A DNA stretch of 64,000 nucleotides from Alphaproteobacteria bacterium UBA3612 (GTDB lineage: Bacteria > Pseudomonadota > Alphaproteobacteria > Sphingomonadales > Sphingomonadaceae), in assembly GCA_002375465.1 (NCBI GenBank), contig DFLT01000003.1, forward strand, positions 328,146 through 392,145, in the 5' to 3' direction. Shown piece after piece: positions 1-9,069 of the stretch. Positions within the stretch are counted from its first letter, which is position 1. Each line of letters opens with the position of its first letter. The notes under the pieces are model-generated. The model did no database searches, had not been told where the DNA came from, and saw only the letters and a list, made by a program, of their open reading frames with translations. A program made the position numbers and the translations under genes.

Positions 1-1689
1 AATTTCATCGGTCAGCAGCGTCATCGGCCGGTCGAGGACCGAGGGGTCCTTAACCGTCTGCAGGTCGACGTTGCGCATATACTGCATCGTCCAGCCCGTA
101 TCGTCATAGGGGCGCGGGAAATTGGGCAGATAATTCTGCACCGACAAATACATGTCGACGAGTGTGCGATAGGGCTGATCGGCGCGGATGACATAATCGC
201 CCTGCGCAACCTTCACACCGCCCGCCGTAAAGGCGCGGTCGGCGCGGCTGATCTCGACACCCTGCCGCTGAAGATTGTTCAGCATTTCCGCCGCGTTCAG
301 CGGGGCGTCCTGATCCGCCGGGATAACCCAGGCGTTAATATCGCCCGTTTTGCCCGCGTCGATGGCCTGGCGGTTCTTCGTCCAGTAATTTTCCAGATAA
401 AGCTGCCGGTCGGTGGCGACGCGGTGCAGCGCAAACAGCAGGCCGGACTGCTGTATGTTCACGTTATTGCGCGGACCCCAGGAGATTTCGGGCAGAGGCG
501 GGTTCGGGCGATACCATTCCCGGCTGGTGTCCACCGGTGCCAGTTTCAGTTCCGGTCGCGGGTCCGGCCCATAGCTCTGCACCTCGTAAAAGCGCCCGAG
601 AGAATTATGCGTATTGGCGATCCAGAACAGATAGTTCGGCACCCAGCCATCATAGAAGCCATAGGTCCAGACGCCGGGAACATCCCGCTTCGCCATTTCA
701 GTCAGTTCTGCCTGCGCGATCTGCCACCATTCCTGCGACTGAAGCGGGCTGAGCGAAGGATTATAGGGGCCGGTGCCGGTCGAAACATAAAGATAGGACC
801 GGGATTCATGCAGATCGTGCAGAACGGTGGGGTGCCAATCGAGGACGCCCTTGGTGACGTTTTGCGTCAGCTTCAGCGCCTGTCCCATGCCGTCGCGATT
901 ATTGTCGTGGCCGACATATTTGCCCCAATACATGTTCGGCGGGCGAACCTTCCCGGTCTCCTTGCCGTAATAATAATTGTCGACGATCTTCTCTCGCCCA
1001 TCCACCTCGATGACGGGCGTGATGAAGGTGATGACGTTCTTGCGGATATGATCGATGAAGGGCGTGTCCTCCACCGCCATGCGGTAGGCAAGCTCCAGCA
1101 GCATTTCGGGGCCGCCGGTTTCGGATGAATGGATGCCGGCGGTGATCCAGTAAATGGGCTTGCCGTTCTGAATGATCCGGCGCGCGTCTGCCGCGCTGGT
1201 GCGGCGCGGATCGCCAAGCGCGGCCAGATCCGCCTTGCGCGCCTCAAGATCGCGCACATCCTCCTCATTGGCGACCACAAGGACGATCTGGTCGCGGCCC
1301 TCCTCCGTTTTGCCCAGCGACATGGTGTGGACACGGGGTGAGGTGCGCGCGAGCTCGTAATAATAACGCTCAATATCGGCGGCGTAGGTCAGTTCGCTGG
1401 GCGTACCGGGAATGCGACCGAAAAATTCGAGCGGCGACGGCACGCCTGGCGCGACCGGCATATGGTCCGTCAACTCCGTCGTGATGCGGCCATCCGTCAG
1501 ATATTTGCGGATGAGCGCGGTATATTCCTCGTCCTGCGGCTGTGCGGCAGGCGCGTTATCCGCAACCGGGGATTGGGCGAGGGACGGCCCGACGTTCGCA
1601 CTCCCCACTGCAAATGCCGTAAGAATTGCCATGCAGCTGCTCATCGAAAGACTTCTGATCCGCACGCGACGGCATTCACCAATTTTCAT
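1..1689 (-). CDS. M14 family zinc carboxypeptidase, exported (C-terminus cut by window edge)
   Basis: Reading from an ATG at 1689 toward the left edge gives 563 codons with no stop, so the 3' end lies outside the window. The N-terminus has a basic stretch and a hydrophobic segment (about residues 17-38, ending near PSLAQ) that looks like a signal peptide, so the enzyme is probably periplasmic or secreted. The core holds the M14 zinc motif H187-S-S-E190 in AGIHSSETGGPE, preceded by a typical YYYELARTSPRV stretch. The family removes C-terminal residues from peptides. The second histidine ligand is probably in the HDLHESRSYLY segment. It is divergent from the nucleotidase-like gene at 1975. Family assignment is secure; substrate is not known. 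Confidence 0.9.
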   Translation of the reverse strand, partial: MKIGECRRVRIRSLSMSSCMAILTAFAVGSANVGPSLAQSPVADNAPAAQPQDEEYTALIRKYLTDGRITTELTDHMPVAPGVPSPLEFFGRIPGTPSELTYAADIERYYYELARTSPRVHTMSLGKTEEGRDQIVLVVANEEDVRDLEARKADLAALGDPRRTSAADARRIIQNGKPIYWITAGIHSSETGGPEMLLELAYRMAVEDTPFIDHIRKNVITFITPVIEVDGREKIVDNYYYGKETGKVRPPNMYWGKYVGHDNNRDGMGQALKLTQNVTKGVLDWHPTVLHDLHESRSYLYVSTGTGPYNPSLSPLQSQEWWQIAQAELTEMAKRDVPGVWTYGFYDGWVPNYLFWIANTHNSLGRFYEVQSYGPDPRPELKLAPVDTSREWYRPNPPLPEISWGPRNNVNIQQSGLLFALHRVATDRQLYLENYWTKNRQAIDAGKTGDINAWVIPADQDAPLNAAEMLNNLQRQGVEISRADRAFTAGGVKVAQGDYVIRADQPYRTLVDMYLSVQNYLPNFPRPYDDTGWTMQYMRNVDLQTVKDPSVLDRPMTLLTDEI

Positions 1690-1895
1690 ATCATCTGTCC
1701 TTCTCGGGACCCCCTTTGGAGTGCCGACGATTCACCGCGTTCCGGTCCCAGAGGTCCAATCTCAATTGGGACACTTTGTTCGTTCTGGGACAAGAAATGT
1801 CAACTCGGGCGAAGCGTGGTTAATACGCCGATCAGAAGCGCGTCATGGATCTGTCACAAAGTTCGCGCCGAATCTTCATGAAAACAGACAGCAAA

Positions 1896-1913
1896 CTGTC
1901 ATGCGGCTTTCGT
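1896..1913 (+). promoter_or_regulatory. candidate Pho box upstream of the nucleotidase-like gene
   Basis: CTGTCAT, four bases (GCGG), then CTTTCGT. The PhoB consensus is two CTGTCAT-type 7-mers separated by four bases; the first half is perfect and the second matches five of seven positions. It ends 61 bases before the ATG of a predicted phosphatase/nucleotidase, a typical Pho-regulon product. A second CTGTCAC half-site lies at 1851-1857. This is a match by eye, not a scored motif. Confidence 0.4.
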
Positions 1914-1974
1914 AACCCCGCCATCGCACGGCAATTTCGCCGCATCGTGTGGCACCAAAGGGGATACCTGGATC

Positions 1975-4900
1975 ATGTACAGACCGACCTTCGACATTTC
2001 TCTCGCTCAGATTTTCGACAGCGGCATCGGTGAGGCAGGATCGGAGGTCGTCGCGACCGAGAATGGTCGGTTCGTCGTCACCAACGGCGCGGAAAACCGC
2101 ATCGATGTGTTCAGCACCGCCTCCGGCGCGCTGGACCGGTCCATCAACCTCAGCACGGTCACGGACTTTGCGGGTGTGCAGTCGGTCGACATCCGCGACG
2201 GCGTCATCGCCGCCGCGATCTCGCGCAGCAGCGGCAACGGCATCATCGCAACATTCGACGCCGACACCGGCGAAGCGCTGGCGCAGTACGAAACCGGCAT
2301 CCTGCCCGACATGGTCACATTTTCCAAAGACGGCACACGCCTGTTCGTCGCCAATGAAGGCGAGCGCGGCGACCTGCCGAACCCAGAGGACGACATGGCC
2401 CCCGGTACCATTTCCGTCATCAATCTGGCGGACGGCGAAGTGCAGAGCTTCGGCTTTGAAGCCTATGACGACATGAACGGCGACGACGTGTTCGATGAAG
2501 ACGATCTGGCGCTGCTGCGCGATATGGGGATCCGCACCTTTCCGGATTCCCGTCCTTCACTGGATTTCGAGCCGGAATATATCGCCGAGGGCGCCGACGG
2601 TAATCTCTATGTGACGCTGCAAGAGGCCAATGCAGTCGCCGTGTTCGACATGGAAACGATGGAGTTCACCAACATCTTCAGCGCCGGTGCGGTTGACCAT
2701 TCCCTGCCCGGCAACGGCATCGATCCTTCCGACCGCAACAGCGGCATCGACATTCGCACCATCCCCGTCATGGGCCTACGCATGCCCGATTCCATCACCA
2801 CGGTGGAAATTGACGGAGAAACCTATTTCCTGACCGCAAACGAGGGCGACAGCCGCGATTTCGAGGAAGTCCGCATCAAGGACGTCACCCTCGATCCCAC
2901 GGCATTCCCGAACGCGGCCGCATTGCAGGAAGACGACCAGCTTGGCCGCCTGACCATATCGGGCGTTGATGGCGATGTGGACAATGATGGTGATTATGAC
3001 GTGCTGTACGTCTATGGCAGCCGCTCGTTCACCATCTTTGACGACGCCGGCAACGTTGTGTTCGATTCGGGCGACGACTTCGAACAGATCATCGCCGCCA
3101 CCCGTGTCCCCGCCGCGTTCAACAATGACGACTTCGATCCTGCAACGATCGCCGAGGAAGACCTGCTGACCGTCGATGACAACCGGTCCGACGCCAAGGG
3201 GCCGGAGCCGGAAGCCATCGCAGTCGGTCAGGTGGGCGACCAGATCTATGCATTTGTCGGCCTGGAGCGCGACAGCGGCATCATGATCTACGACATCACC
3301 AATCCGCAGGGTGCAACGTTCGTTAATTACATCGATTCGGCAGCCTATGGGAATTTTGCGCCGGAAATCATCCGCTTCATCCCCGCCGAGGGCTCCGCAA
3401 GCGGCGAGGCGCAAATCGCGGTGAGCTATGAAGGATCGGGTACCACGGCCATTTACGACCTGGCCCTGACGCCGGAAGAGCGGGTCGACTATACCCTGCA
3501 GCTGCTGCACTTCGGCGACCCCGAAGTCGGCACGCTGGGCACGGACACGGCACCGATGATCGCGGCCATGATCGACGGTTTCGAAGACAGCTTCGTCAAT
3601 ACGCTGATCCTGTCGGCAGGCGACAATTACATCCCCGGCCCCTTCCTGACGGCAGGCTATCTGGAAGGGAATGGCTTCCCCGATATCGAAATCCTGAACG
3701 CCATGGGCGTGCAGGCATCGGCCATCGGCAACCATGAATTCGACCTCGGCACTGGCGTCTTCGCCGATGCGGTTGAGGCGGCCATGTTCCCCTATATCTC
3801 TGCCAACCTGGACTTTTCCGGCGACAGCGCAACCAGCGGCCTTTTCACCGACACGACCGCGACGTCAGGGCTTGAGCTTGCCTCCGATTTCGCCGGTCGT
3901 ATTGTTCCGTCGGCGGTTATCGAAGAAGGCGGCGAGCAGATCGGCATCGTCGGCGCGACGACGCAGATCCTGGATGCCATCTCCTCCATCGGTGGAATCG
4001 ATGTCCTCAGCGGCGGCGCGGATGACATGACGGCACTGGCAGCCATTTTGCAGCCGGTCATCGACGACCTGACCAATCAGGGCGTCAACAAGATCATCCT
4101 CGTCTCCCACCTGCAGCAGCTCCAGCTGGAAACGGCACTGGCGCCGCTGCTGGAAGGCGTCGACATCATCGTTGCCGGCGGGTCCAATACCCGCCTCGGC
4201 GATGAAAATGACGAAGCGGTTGCCTTCCCCGGCCATGACGCCGAGTTCGTGGGCGACTACCCGATACAGACCGCAGGCGCGGACGGCCGCCCGACGCTGA
4301 TCGTCAACACGGACAATGAATATACCTATCTGGGCCGCCTCGCCGTCGATTTCGACGCGCAGGGTGTTCTTATCACGGAAACACTGGAAGAGCGGCTGGA
4401 CGTGAACGGCGCCTATGCCGCCACCATGGAAAACGTCGCGGAAGCCTATGGCATCACCGTGGAAGAGGTGGAGGCCATCGCCTTTGCCGACGGCACCACG
4501 AAGGGTGACGCGGTACGTGACGTCATCGCTCCCGTTCAGGAAATCATCGACGATCTGGGTGGCCAGGTATTCGGCTATACCGACGTCTATCTGGACGGAT
4601 CGCGCGAAAGCGTCCGGGTGGAAGAAACGAACTTCGGCAATTTGACGGCGGACGCCAATGCCGCCGCCCTGCGCAGCCGCGAAGAGCTGGATGACAATGC
4701 CGTCATCGTTTCCATCAAGAATGGCGGCGGTATCCGCGCTTCCATCGGCACCTTCTCCAGCCCCGGACCGAATGGCGAGGTGGCTGAACTGCCGCCGCAG
4801 CCAGACGGTGCCGTCTCCGCACTCGACATCGGTAATGCGCTGCGCTTCAACAATTCGCTGATCGCGCTCGACATCACGGCCGAAGGCCTGAAGGCAGTGC

Positions 4901-6333
4901 TGGAGCATGGCGTCGGCGGCATCGCCGGTGCCACGGAAGGTCGGTTCCCGCAGCTCGGCGGTGTCCGCTTCAGCTTCGACCAGACGCTGGAGGTCGGCAG
5001 CCGCGTTCGCGACATCGCGCTGGTTGCAGCCGATGGCAGCCTGATCCCGCTTTACGACGACGGCGTTCTCGTCGAAGGCGCGGCAGCGGACATGGCAATC
5101 ACGCTTGTCACGCTGTCGTTCCTTGCCACAGGCGGTGACGGCTACCCCTTCCTGGATCATGCGAGCAATTTCCGCTTTCTGACGGAAGACGGCACGGCGG
5201 CGGCTACGGTCACCGACGGAGAGCTGAGTGCCGAGCCCGACGACATCCTGGGTGAGCAGCAGGCCTTCGCCGACTATCTGGAAGAGTTCCATGGGACGCC
5301 CGAGACGGCGTTCGACGAGGAAGATCGCCCCGTCGAGCAGGACACGCGTATCCAGAATTTGGAATATCGCGAAGACACCGTTCTGACCGGCGACGTCGAG
5401 CAGATCAGGGGCGGCGACGGTGACGATGCCCTTACCGGCACCGATGGCGACGACCAGATTTTCGCAGGCCTTGGCAATGACAGCATCACGCTTGGGGACG
5501 GCGACGATCAGGTGATCGGTACCTTCGCCGAACATCAGGGCGACAGCGTCATCGGCTTCCACATGGGCGATCTGCTGCGTATCCAGGAACCTGACCTCAC
5601 GTCTTCGGACCTGCGGGTGACGCAGGCAGAGGACGGTTTCCTGATCAGCGGTTCCAACATCGCAGCCGGCGGCATCTTCCTGGAGGGTGAGTTCGATCGG
5701 GAAGGTTTCGTGATCGGTCGTCAGGGAGACGAACTGACGGTCGGCGTCGACGACATTATCGACGGTGAGACCCTGACCGAAATGCAGGCAATTTCCGATG
5801 ATCTGCAAGTCGGCATGGGGGTCGCCTCGCTGTACCTGAACGGCGACAATGCCAGCGACTATACGCTCACGTTCGAAAATGACCTGTCAGTGGCGGACTT
5901 CAACAACTCGCTGCTGGCATATGAGATTGACGGCGACGGAAACATCGTCGACGTGACGCTGCTGGCCGCGAATGTGAAGACCGTGGACGGTGCGCTGACG
6001 GTAGAGGATATCGACGCCGGCAATGAACTGCACTTCGCAGTGTTGCAGCAGGGTGCCGATATCGACTTCGACGGCGATCTCGCCATCGACACCAGCTCTG
6101 GCGAGGCGGTACTGACGGTGGATGGCAGCGCCATCGAACGCGCGCTGTTGGTCAGCCACGACGCCGACCTGAACGTCACCGGTCTGGATCACGTCCTGTC
6201 CGGCACGACGGGCACGGCCGAGAATGACGTGCGCATCGCCTTTGAGGACCAGACGGTCAACATCGATGCCGATTATCAGGACATCGTGTTCACAGTCGAG
6301 GCGATGGAGCCAGCGATGCCCGCCGTCCTGTAA
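1975..6333 (+). CDS. choice-of-anchor I propeller / 5'-nucleotidase-type phosphoesterase with RTX repeats, secreted
   Basis: 1452 residues, very acidic. Residues about 1-490 form a choice-of-anchor I beta-propeller-like region. Residues about 500-950 are a metallophosphoesterase and C-terminal 5'-nucleotidase pair: LLHFGDPEVG, LILSAGDNY, the GNHEFD motif near 583-588, ETNFGNLTADA near 884 and NGGGIR near 917. Residues about 1146-1181 carry four tandem RTX-like nonapeptides (GGDGDDALT, GTDGDDQIF, AGLGNDSIT, LGDGDDQVI). There is no N-terminal signal peptide, which with the RTX block suggests type I secretion. Likely role is release of phosphate from extracellular nucleotides or phosphoesters. 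The first metal motif reads D-P-E rather than D-x-H, and the usual GHxH region reads GGSNTRL, so activity is not certain. ATG chosen with AGGGG about 11 bases upstream. Confidence 0.85.
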   Translation: MYRPTFDISLAQIFDSGIGEAGSEVVATENGRFVVTNGAENRIDVFSTASGALDRSINLSTVTDFAGVQSVDIRDGVIAAAISRSSGNGIIATFDADTGEALAQYETGILPDMVTFSKDGTRLFVANEGERGDLPNPEDDMAPGTISVINLADGEVQSFGFEAYDDMNGDDVFDEDDLALLRDMGIRTFPDSRPSLDFEPEYIAEGADGNLYVTLQEANAVAVFDMETMEFTNIFSAGAVDHSLPGNGIDPSDRNSGIDIRTIPVMGLRMPDSITTVEIDGETYFLTANEGDSRDFEEVRIKDVTLDPTAFPNAAALQEDDQLGRLTISGVDGDVDNDGDYDVLYVYGSRSFTIFDDAGNVVFDSGDDFEQIIAATRVPAAFNNDDFDPATIAEEDLLTVDDNRSDAKGPEPEAIAVGQVGDQIYAFVGLERDSGIMIYDITNPQGATFVNYIDSAAYGNFAPEIIRFIPAEGSASGEAQIAVSYEGSGTTAIYDLALTPEERVDYTLQLLHFGDPEVGTLGTDTAPMIAAMIDGFEDSFVNTLILSAGDNYIPGPFLTAGYLEGNGFPDIEILNAMGVQASAIGNHEFDLGTGVFADAVEAAMFPYISANLDFSGDSATSGLFTDTTATSGLELASDFAGRIVPSAVIEEGGEQIGIVGATTQILDAISSIGGIDVLSGGADDMTALAAILQPVIDDLTNQGVNKIILVSHLQQLQLETALAPLLEGVDIIVAGGSNTRLGDENDEAVAFPGHDAEFVGDYPIQTAGADGRPTLIVNTDNEYTYLGRLAVDFDAQGVLITETLEERLDVNGAYAATMENVAEAYGITVEEVEAIAFADGTTKGDAVRDVIAPVQEIIDDLGGQVFGYTDVYLDGSRESVRVEETNFGNLTADANAAALRSREELDDNAVIVSIKNGGGIRASIGTFSSPGPNGEVAELPPQPDGAVSALDIGNALRFNNSLIALDITAEGLKAVLEHGVGGIAGATEGRFPQLGGVRFSFDQTLEVGSRVRDIALVAADGSLIPLYDDGVLVEGAAADMAITLVTLSFLATGGDGYPFLDHASNFRFLTEDGTAAATVTDGELSAEPDDILGEQQAFADYLEEFHGTPETAFDEEDRPVEQDTRIQNLEYREDTVLTGDVEQIRGGDGDDALTGTDGDDQIFAGLGNDSITLGDGDDQVIGTFAEHQGDSVIGFHMGDLLRIQEPDLTSSDLRVTQAEDGFLISGSNIAAGGIFLEGEFDREGFVIGRQGDELTVGVDDIIDGETLTEMQAISDDLQVGMGVASLYLNGDNASDYTLTFENDLSVADFNNSLLAYEIDGDGNIVDVTLLAANVKTVDGALTVEDIDAGNELHFAVLQQGADIDFDGDLAIDTSSGEAVLTVDGSAIERALLVSHDADLNVTGLDHVLSGTTGTAENDVRIAFEDQTVNIDADYQDIVFTVEAMEPAMPAVL

Positions 6334-6346
6334 GCACACAAAAATG

Positions 6347-6387
6347 GGGCGGCGGCGAGCTGGATCAGCTTCGTCGCCGCCCTTTTT
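6347..6387 (+). terminator. rho-independent terminator after the nucleotidase-like gene
   Basis: A 12-bp GC-rich stem (6347-6358 with 6371-6382, one G.T pair), a 12-base loop and a run of five T at 6383-6387, starting 13 bases after the stop codon. Confidence 0.85.
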
Positions 6388-6507
6388 GTTGGCAGCTTAC
6401 AGGCCTTCGGCCCCATGCCCCGCACCCTGCAGCCGATGGAACGGGTAGCGCGCGCGCCTGTTGTTGACGCTGCGGCATGCTATCCTACCAGCAGGAAAAA
6501 CCTCTTA

Positions 6508-7656
6508 TCAGGCGGTCATGGCCGCGCTGAGGATCGCCTGCACGGCCGGCGTAGCGCTTTCGAGGTCACCGCTATTGGTTGTGACGCACGCAACGCGGTT
6601 GCTTTCGCGATGAAACGCAGTCTCCGCATACCATTTCCGGTTTGAGCCATTGTGCCAGAGAGACCCGTCGGGGCGGACCAGCCACCCCATCGCATAGTCG
6701 GCGGTAAAAGGCGGTGTGTGGAGGACCTGCCAATTTTGCGGAGTGAGGAACGATTCTAAACCATAGCAATGCACGTTCAGATAAGCGATCAGATCGGTGA
6801 CCGACATGTGCGCCAAGCCAGCCGGTCCATAAACGCCAGGCAGATCCGCCGGATTGTCAGCATCGCCGAGGCGCGCGGGCGCCAGCGGGGCACCCTCGCC
6901 CTTCGGATCCTCTGCCACTCCGTGCCCCAGCGGTTGATCGAGTTGACCGACCGTTCCCGGAGGACCGAAGCCTGCCGAGCGGAGCTGCAGGGGCGCGAAG
7001 ATATGCGCCTGCATAAGCGCCTCCCACGGCTCCCCATAGACAGTTTCCAGCATGACCGCCGCAGTGACATAGCCGGTATTGGAATAAAGCCATTTTTCGC
7101 CCGGCGCTGCTATGGGATCCTGCTCCAAAGCCCAGGCGGACAGCCGCCTGCGTTCCACCATCAGATTGGGTTCGTCCGTTGCATAGCCGTCAACCGGCGT
7201 CTCGCCGGTCAAACCGGCATGATGACTGCACAGGTGGCGGAAGTTCACCGCCCTGTACGGCTCCTTCATCGTCCCTATGGCATCGCCAAGTATCTCTCCT
7301 ACGGTGGTATCCCAGCCGACCTTGCCCTGCTCCACCGCCCGCGCGACGAGCGTGGACGTCATCGATTTCGTATTCGATCCGATATGCCACAGGTCGCTGT
7401 CGGTTACCGGACGCGTAGCGTCGGCGGATCGCAGCCCATCCGAAATGATCGTCGGCTGCGCACCGGCGCTGGAATAGGCCGCGCTGATCGCCGGGATCCC
7501 CGCCGATTCGCGTATCCGGACAAGAGTCGAAGGCGTGAACTCTGGCACCCTGGCGGTAATGACCTCGCCATTCTGGGCAAGGGAGCGAGTGCCAGACCCC
7601 AACAGGCCCGCCACGGCCAGCATCTGCGCGAGATGTTCTCGCCTGTTTTGGTACAT
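6508..7656 (-). CDS. serine hydrolase, class C beta-lactamase-related family
   Basis: 382 residues from the ATG at 7656, which has a GGGGGA ribosome site about 6 bases upstream; longer in-frame starts would run through the neighbour. A short signal-like segment (LAQMLAVAGLLGSGTRSLAQ) suggests export. Catalytic motifs of the penicillin-binding/beta-lactamase fold are present: S94-N-T-K97, Y191-S-N193 and an HNGSN box near the C-terminus in place of KTG. Such proteins are usually esterases, D-amino-acid peptidases or peptidases rather than true antibiotic beta-lactamases; the substrate cannot be read from sequence. It follows the NTF2-like gene by 37 bases and is probably co-transcribed with it. 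Confidence 0.85.
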   Translation of the reverse strand: MYQNRREHLAQMLAVAGLLGSGTRSLAQNGEVITARVPEFTPSTLVRIRESAGIPAISAAYSSAGAQPTIISDGLRSADATRPVTDSDLWHIGSNTKSMTSTLVARAVEQGKVGWDTTVGEILGDAIGTMKEPYRAVNFRHLCSHHAGLTGETPVDGYATDEPNLMVERRRLSAWALEQDPIAAPGEKWLYSNTGYVTAAVMLETVYGEPWEALMQAHIFAPLQLRSAGFGPPGTVGQLDQPLGHGVAEDPKGEGAPLAPARLGDADNPADLPGVYGPAGLAHMSVTDLIAYLNVHCYGLESFLTPQNWQVLHTPPFTADYAMGWLVRPDGSLWHNGSNRKWYAETAFHRESNRVACVTTNSGDLESATPAVQAILSAAMTA

Positions 7657-7693
7657 GATGTCCCCCAATGTGTGCTCCTGCCAGCGGCAAAAT

Positions 7694-8074
7694 CTATTCT
7701 TGGACGTAATCATGCCCCAGTGCAAGATAGGTCTGCCGGCGCTGCACCAGCCCGTCCTGATTAAATTGCCAGAAATCTGCAAATCGAACTTCTCGAGGAT
7801 CGCCGGAGGCACCGTGGCCGCGAAACTCGCCAACAGCGACCGCACTGTCGCCATCCGACCAGATGCGCTGCACCGAATGCAGACCCCGAATTTGCCGCTC
7901 CTCCCTGAAGAAACGGGAGATCGCCGCGACACCCGAATAGACGGCGCCCGCGCGTTCGTAGACCGCATCGGCCGCGAACAGCGCCAGAACCCAGTCCAAG
8001 TCCAGCCTGTCGATATGCGGATAGTAGGAAGCGACGACCGTTCGATTGTCGGGATCCTGCGAAAGCGCGCGCAT
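7694..8074 (-). CDS. nuclear transport factor 2-like / SnoaL-type protein
   Basis: 126 residues with the NTF2-like pattern: an N-terminal helix region (YYPHIDRLDLDWVLALF), an aromatic pocket and a C-terminal strand with DFWQFNQDGLVQRRQTYLAL. This fold serves small polyketide cyclases, isomerases and binding proteins. No catalytic residues can be assigned with certainty. It is divergent from the Lrp/AsnC gene at 8201 and upstream of a serine hydrolase on the same strand, so the regulator may control this pair (inference). Confidence 0.75.
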   Translation of the reverse strand: MRALSQDPDNRTVVASYYPHIDRLDLDWVLALFAADAVYERAGAVYSGVAAISRFFREERQIRGLHSVQRIWSDGDSAVAVGEFRGHGASGDPREVRFADFWQFNQDGLVQRRQTYLALGHDYVQE

Positions 8075-8200
8075 GCTGCGACTCCTCTACCAGATGGTGC
8101 GCAGTAATAATGCCTTTGCCATGAGGTAAATTCATCTATTTAAAAGATGCAGTAATACGTATATCGGGTACTGTTATTATCCAATAGCGGGCAAATTCAG

Positions 8201-8674
8201 ATGAAAATACCTTTAGATGCCACGGACCGCGCCATTCTGTCGGCGCTGCAGGAAGACGGTTCCTTATCCATCAGCGAGCTTGCGAACCGACTGGGCATGA
8301 CCCCGCCGCCGTGCTGGCGTCGCGTCCGGCGCCTTCGCGACGAAGGCGTGCTGGAGCGGCAGGTGTGGATGGTGAACCCCGCCTCGATAGGATTGGATTT
8401 GATCCTTTATGCTACCGTACGGCTGAGCGCCCACGATGCGGAGGCCACGCGCCGATTCCAGGACGAGGTTAAAGCTTGGCCAGAAGTCTTGGAATGCTAC
8501 GTTCTGCTGGGCGCTATTGACGTTTTGATAAAGATCGCCGTGCCAAGCATCCGCTATTACGAGGAGTTCTTCTTTCAGAAATTTTCACAGCTGCCCGGCG
8601 TACGCGAGGTGAATTCCAGTGTGGTGGTCAGCGAGATAAAGAACACAACAAGCCTGCCGATTCCCGCAAATTGA
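8201..8674 (+). CDS. Lrp/AsnC family transcriptional regulator
   Basis: 157 residues. The N-terminal winged helix-turn-helix spans about residues 5-60 (SISELANRLGMTPPPCWRRV), and the C-terminal ligand-binding RAM domain runs about 65-150, ending in the familiar PGVREVNSSVVVSEIK stretch. Members sense amino acids and regulate nearby or global metabolism genes. The intergenic region shared with the divergent NTF2-like gene is unusually AT-rich for this window and holds a repeated GCAGTAATA word, compatible with auto- and divergent regulation. Confidence 0.93.
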   Translation: MKIPLDATDRAILSALQEDGSLSISELANRLGMTPPPCWRRVRRLRDEGVLERQVWMVNPASIGLDLILYATVRLSAHDAEATRRFQDEVKAWPEVLECYVLLGAIDVLIKIAVPSIRYYEEFFFQKFSQLPGVREVNSSVVVSEIKNTTSLPIPAN

Positions 8675-8847
8675 CGCGACAGCACTGTCCGAAACCGAAC
8701 GCCAGGCGTGCGAATCCGGACAGTGGAGCAGAACAAGGCCAGGTTTTCGGAGAAAGGATAGTTGGCACGAGCCTTGCGTCGCGTCGGCCATGAACAATGG
8801 CACCGGACCGAAAGAATCTTGGCCCCTGGCAGTTTCCGCCAAGTGCA

Positions 8848-8921
8848 TGGAGGCCCGAGCCGGAATCGAACCGGCGTACACGGATTTGCAGTCCGCTGCG
8901 TCACCACTCCGCCATCGGGCC
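8848..8921 (-). tRNA. tRNA-Cys (GCA)
   Basis: 74 bases including encoded CCA. On the minus strand the acceptor GGCCCGA pairs with TCGGGCC; the anticodon loop reads CTGCAAA giving GCA; the T loop is GTTCGATTC with stem CCG/CGG. It sits alone between the Lrp/AsnC gene and the Pcm-family gene. Confidence 0.95.
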
Positions 8922-9069
8922 TCAAGCAGTTGTGGAGGCCGCGGCAACTATCAGCGACGCTTGGCGAGCGCAACCGAAAGGCTTAGAGGGTCGCCAATCT
9001 CGGGGCTTGCGGCTCCGGTGTATTATCTGCATAAGTCACCCCGACAATTCAAGGTGAGGATGATCCGTG

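Noticed and set aside
3865..5808. 647-codon open frame on the minus strand
   Set aside because: It lies antisense to the nucleotidase-like gene, shows no family motif and reflects GC-rich codon bias.
6508..7656. Antibiotic-resistance beta-lactamase
   Set aside because: Third motif is HNG-like rather than KTG, and the sequence fits general serine hydrolases of the class C-related family.
8683..8725. Inverted repeat CACTGTCCG / CGGACAGTG after the Lrp/AsnC gene
   Set aside because: 25-base loop and no T tract; could end the transcript, but support is too weak to call a terminator.
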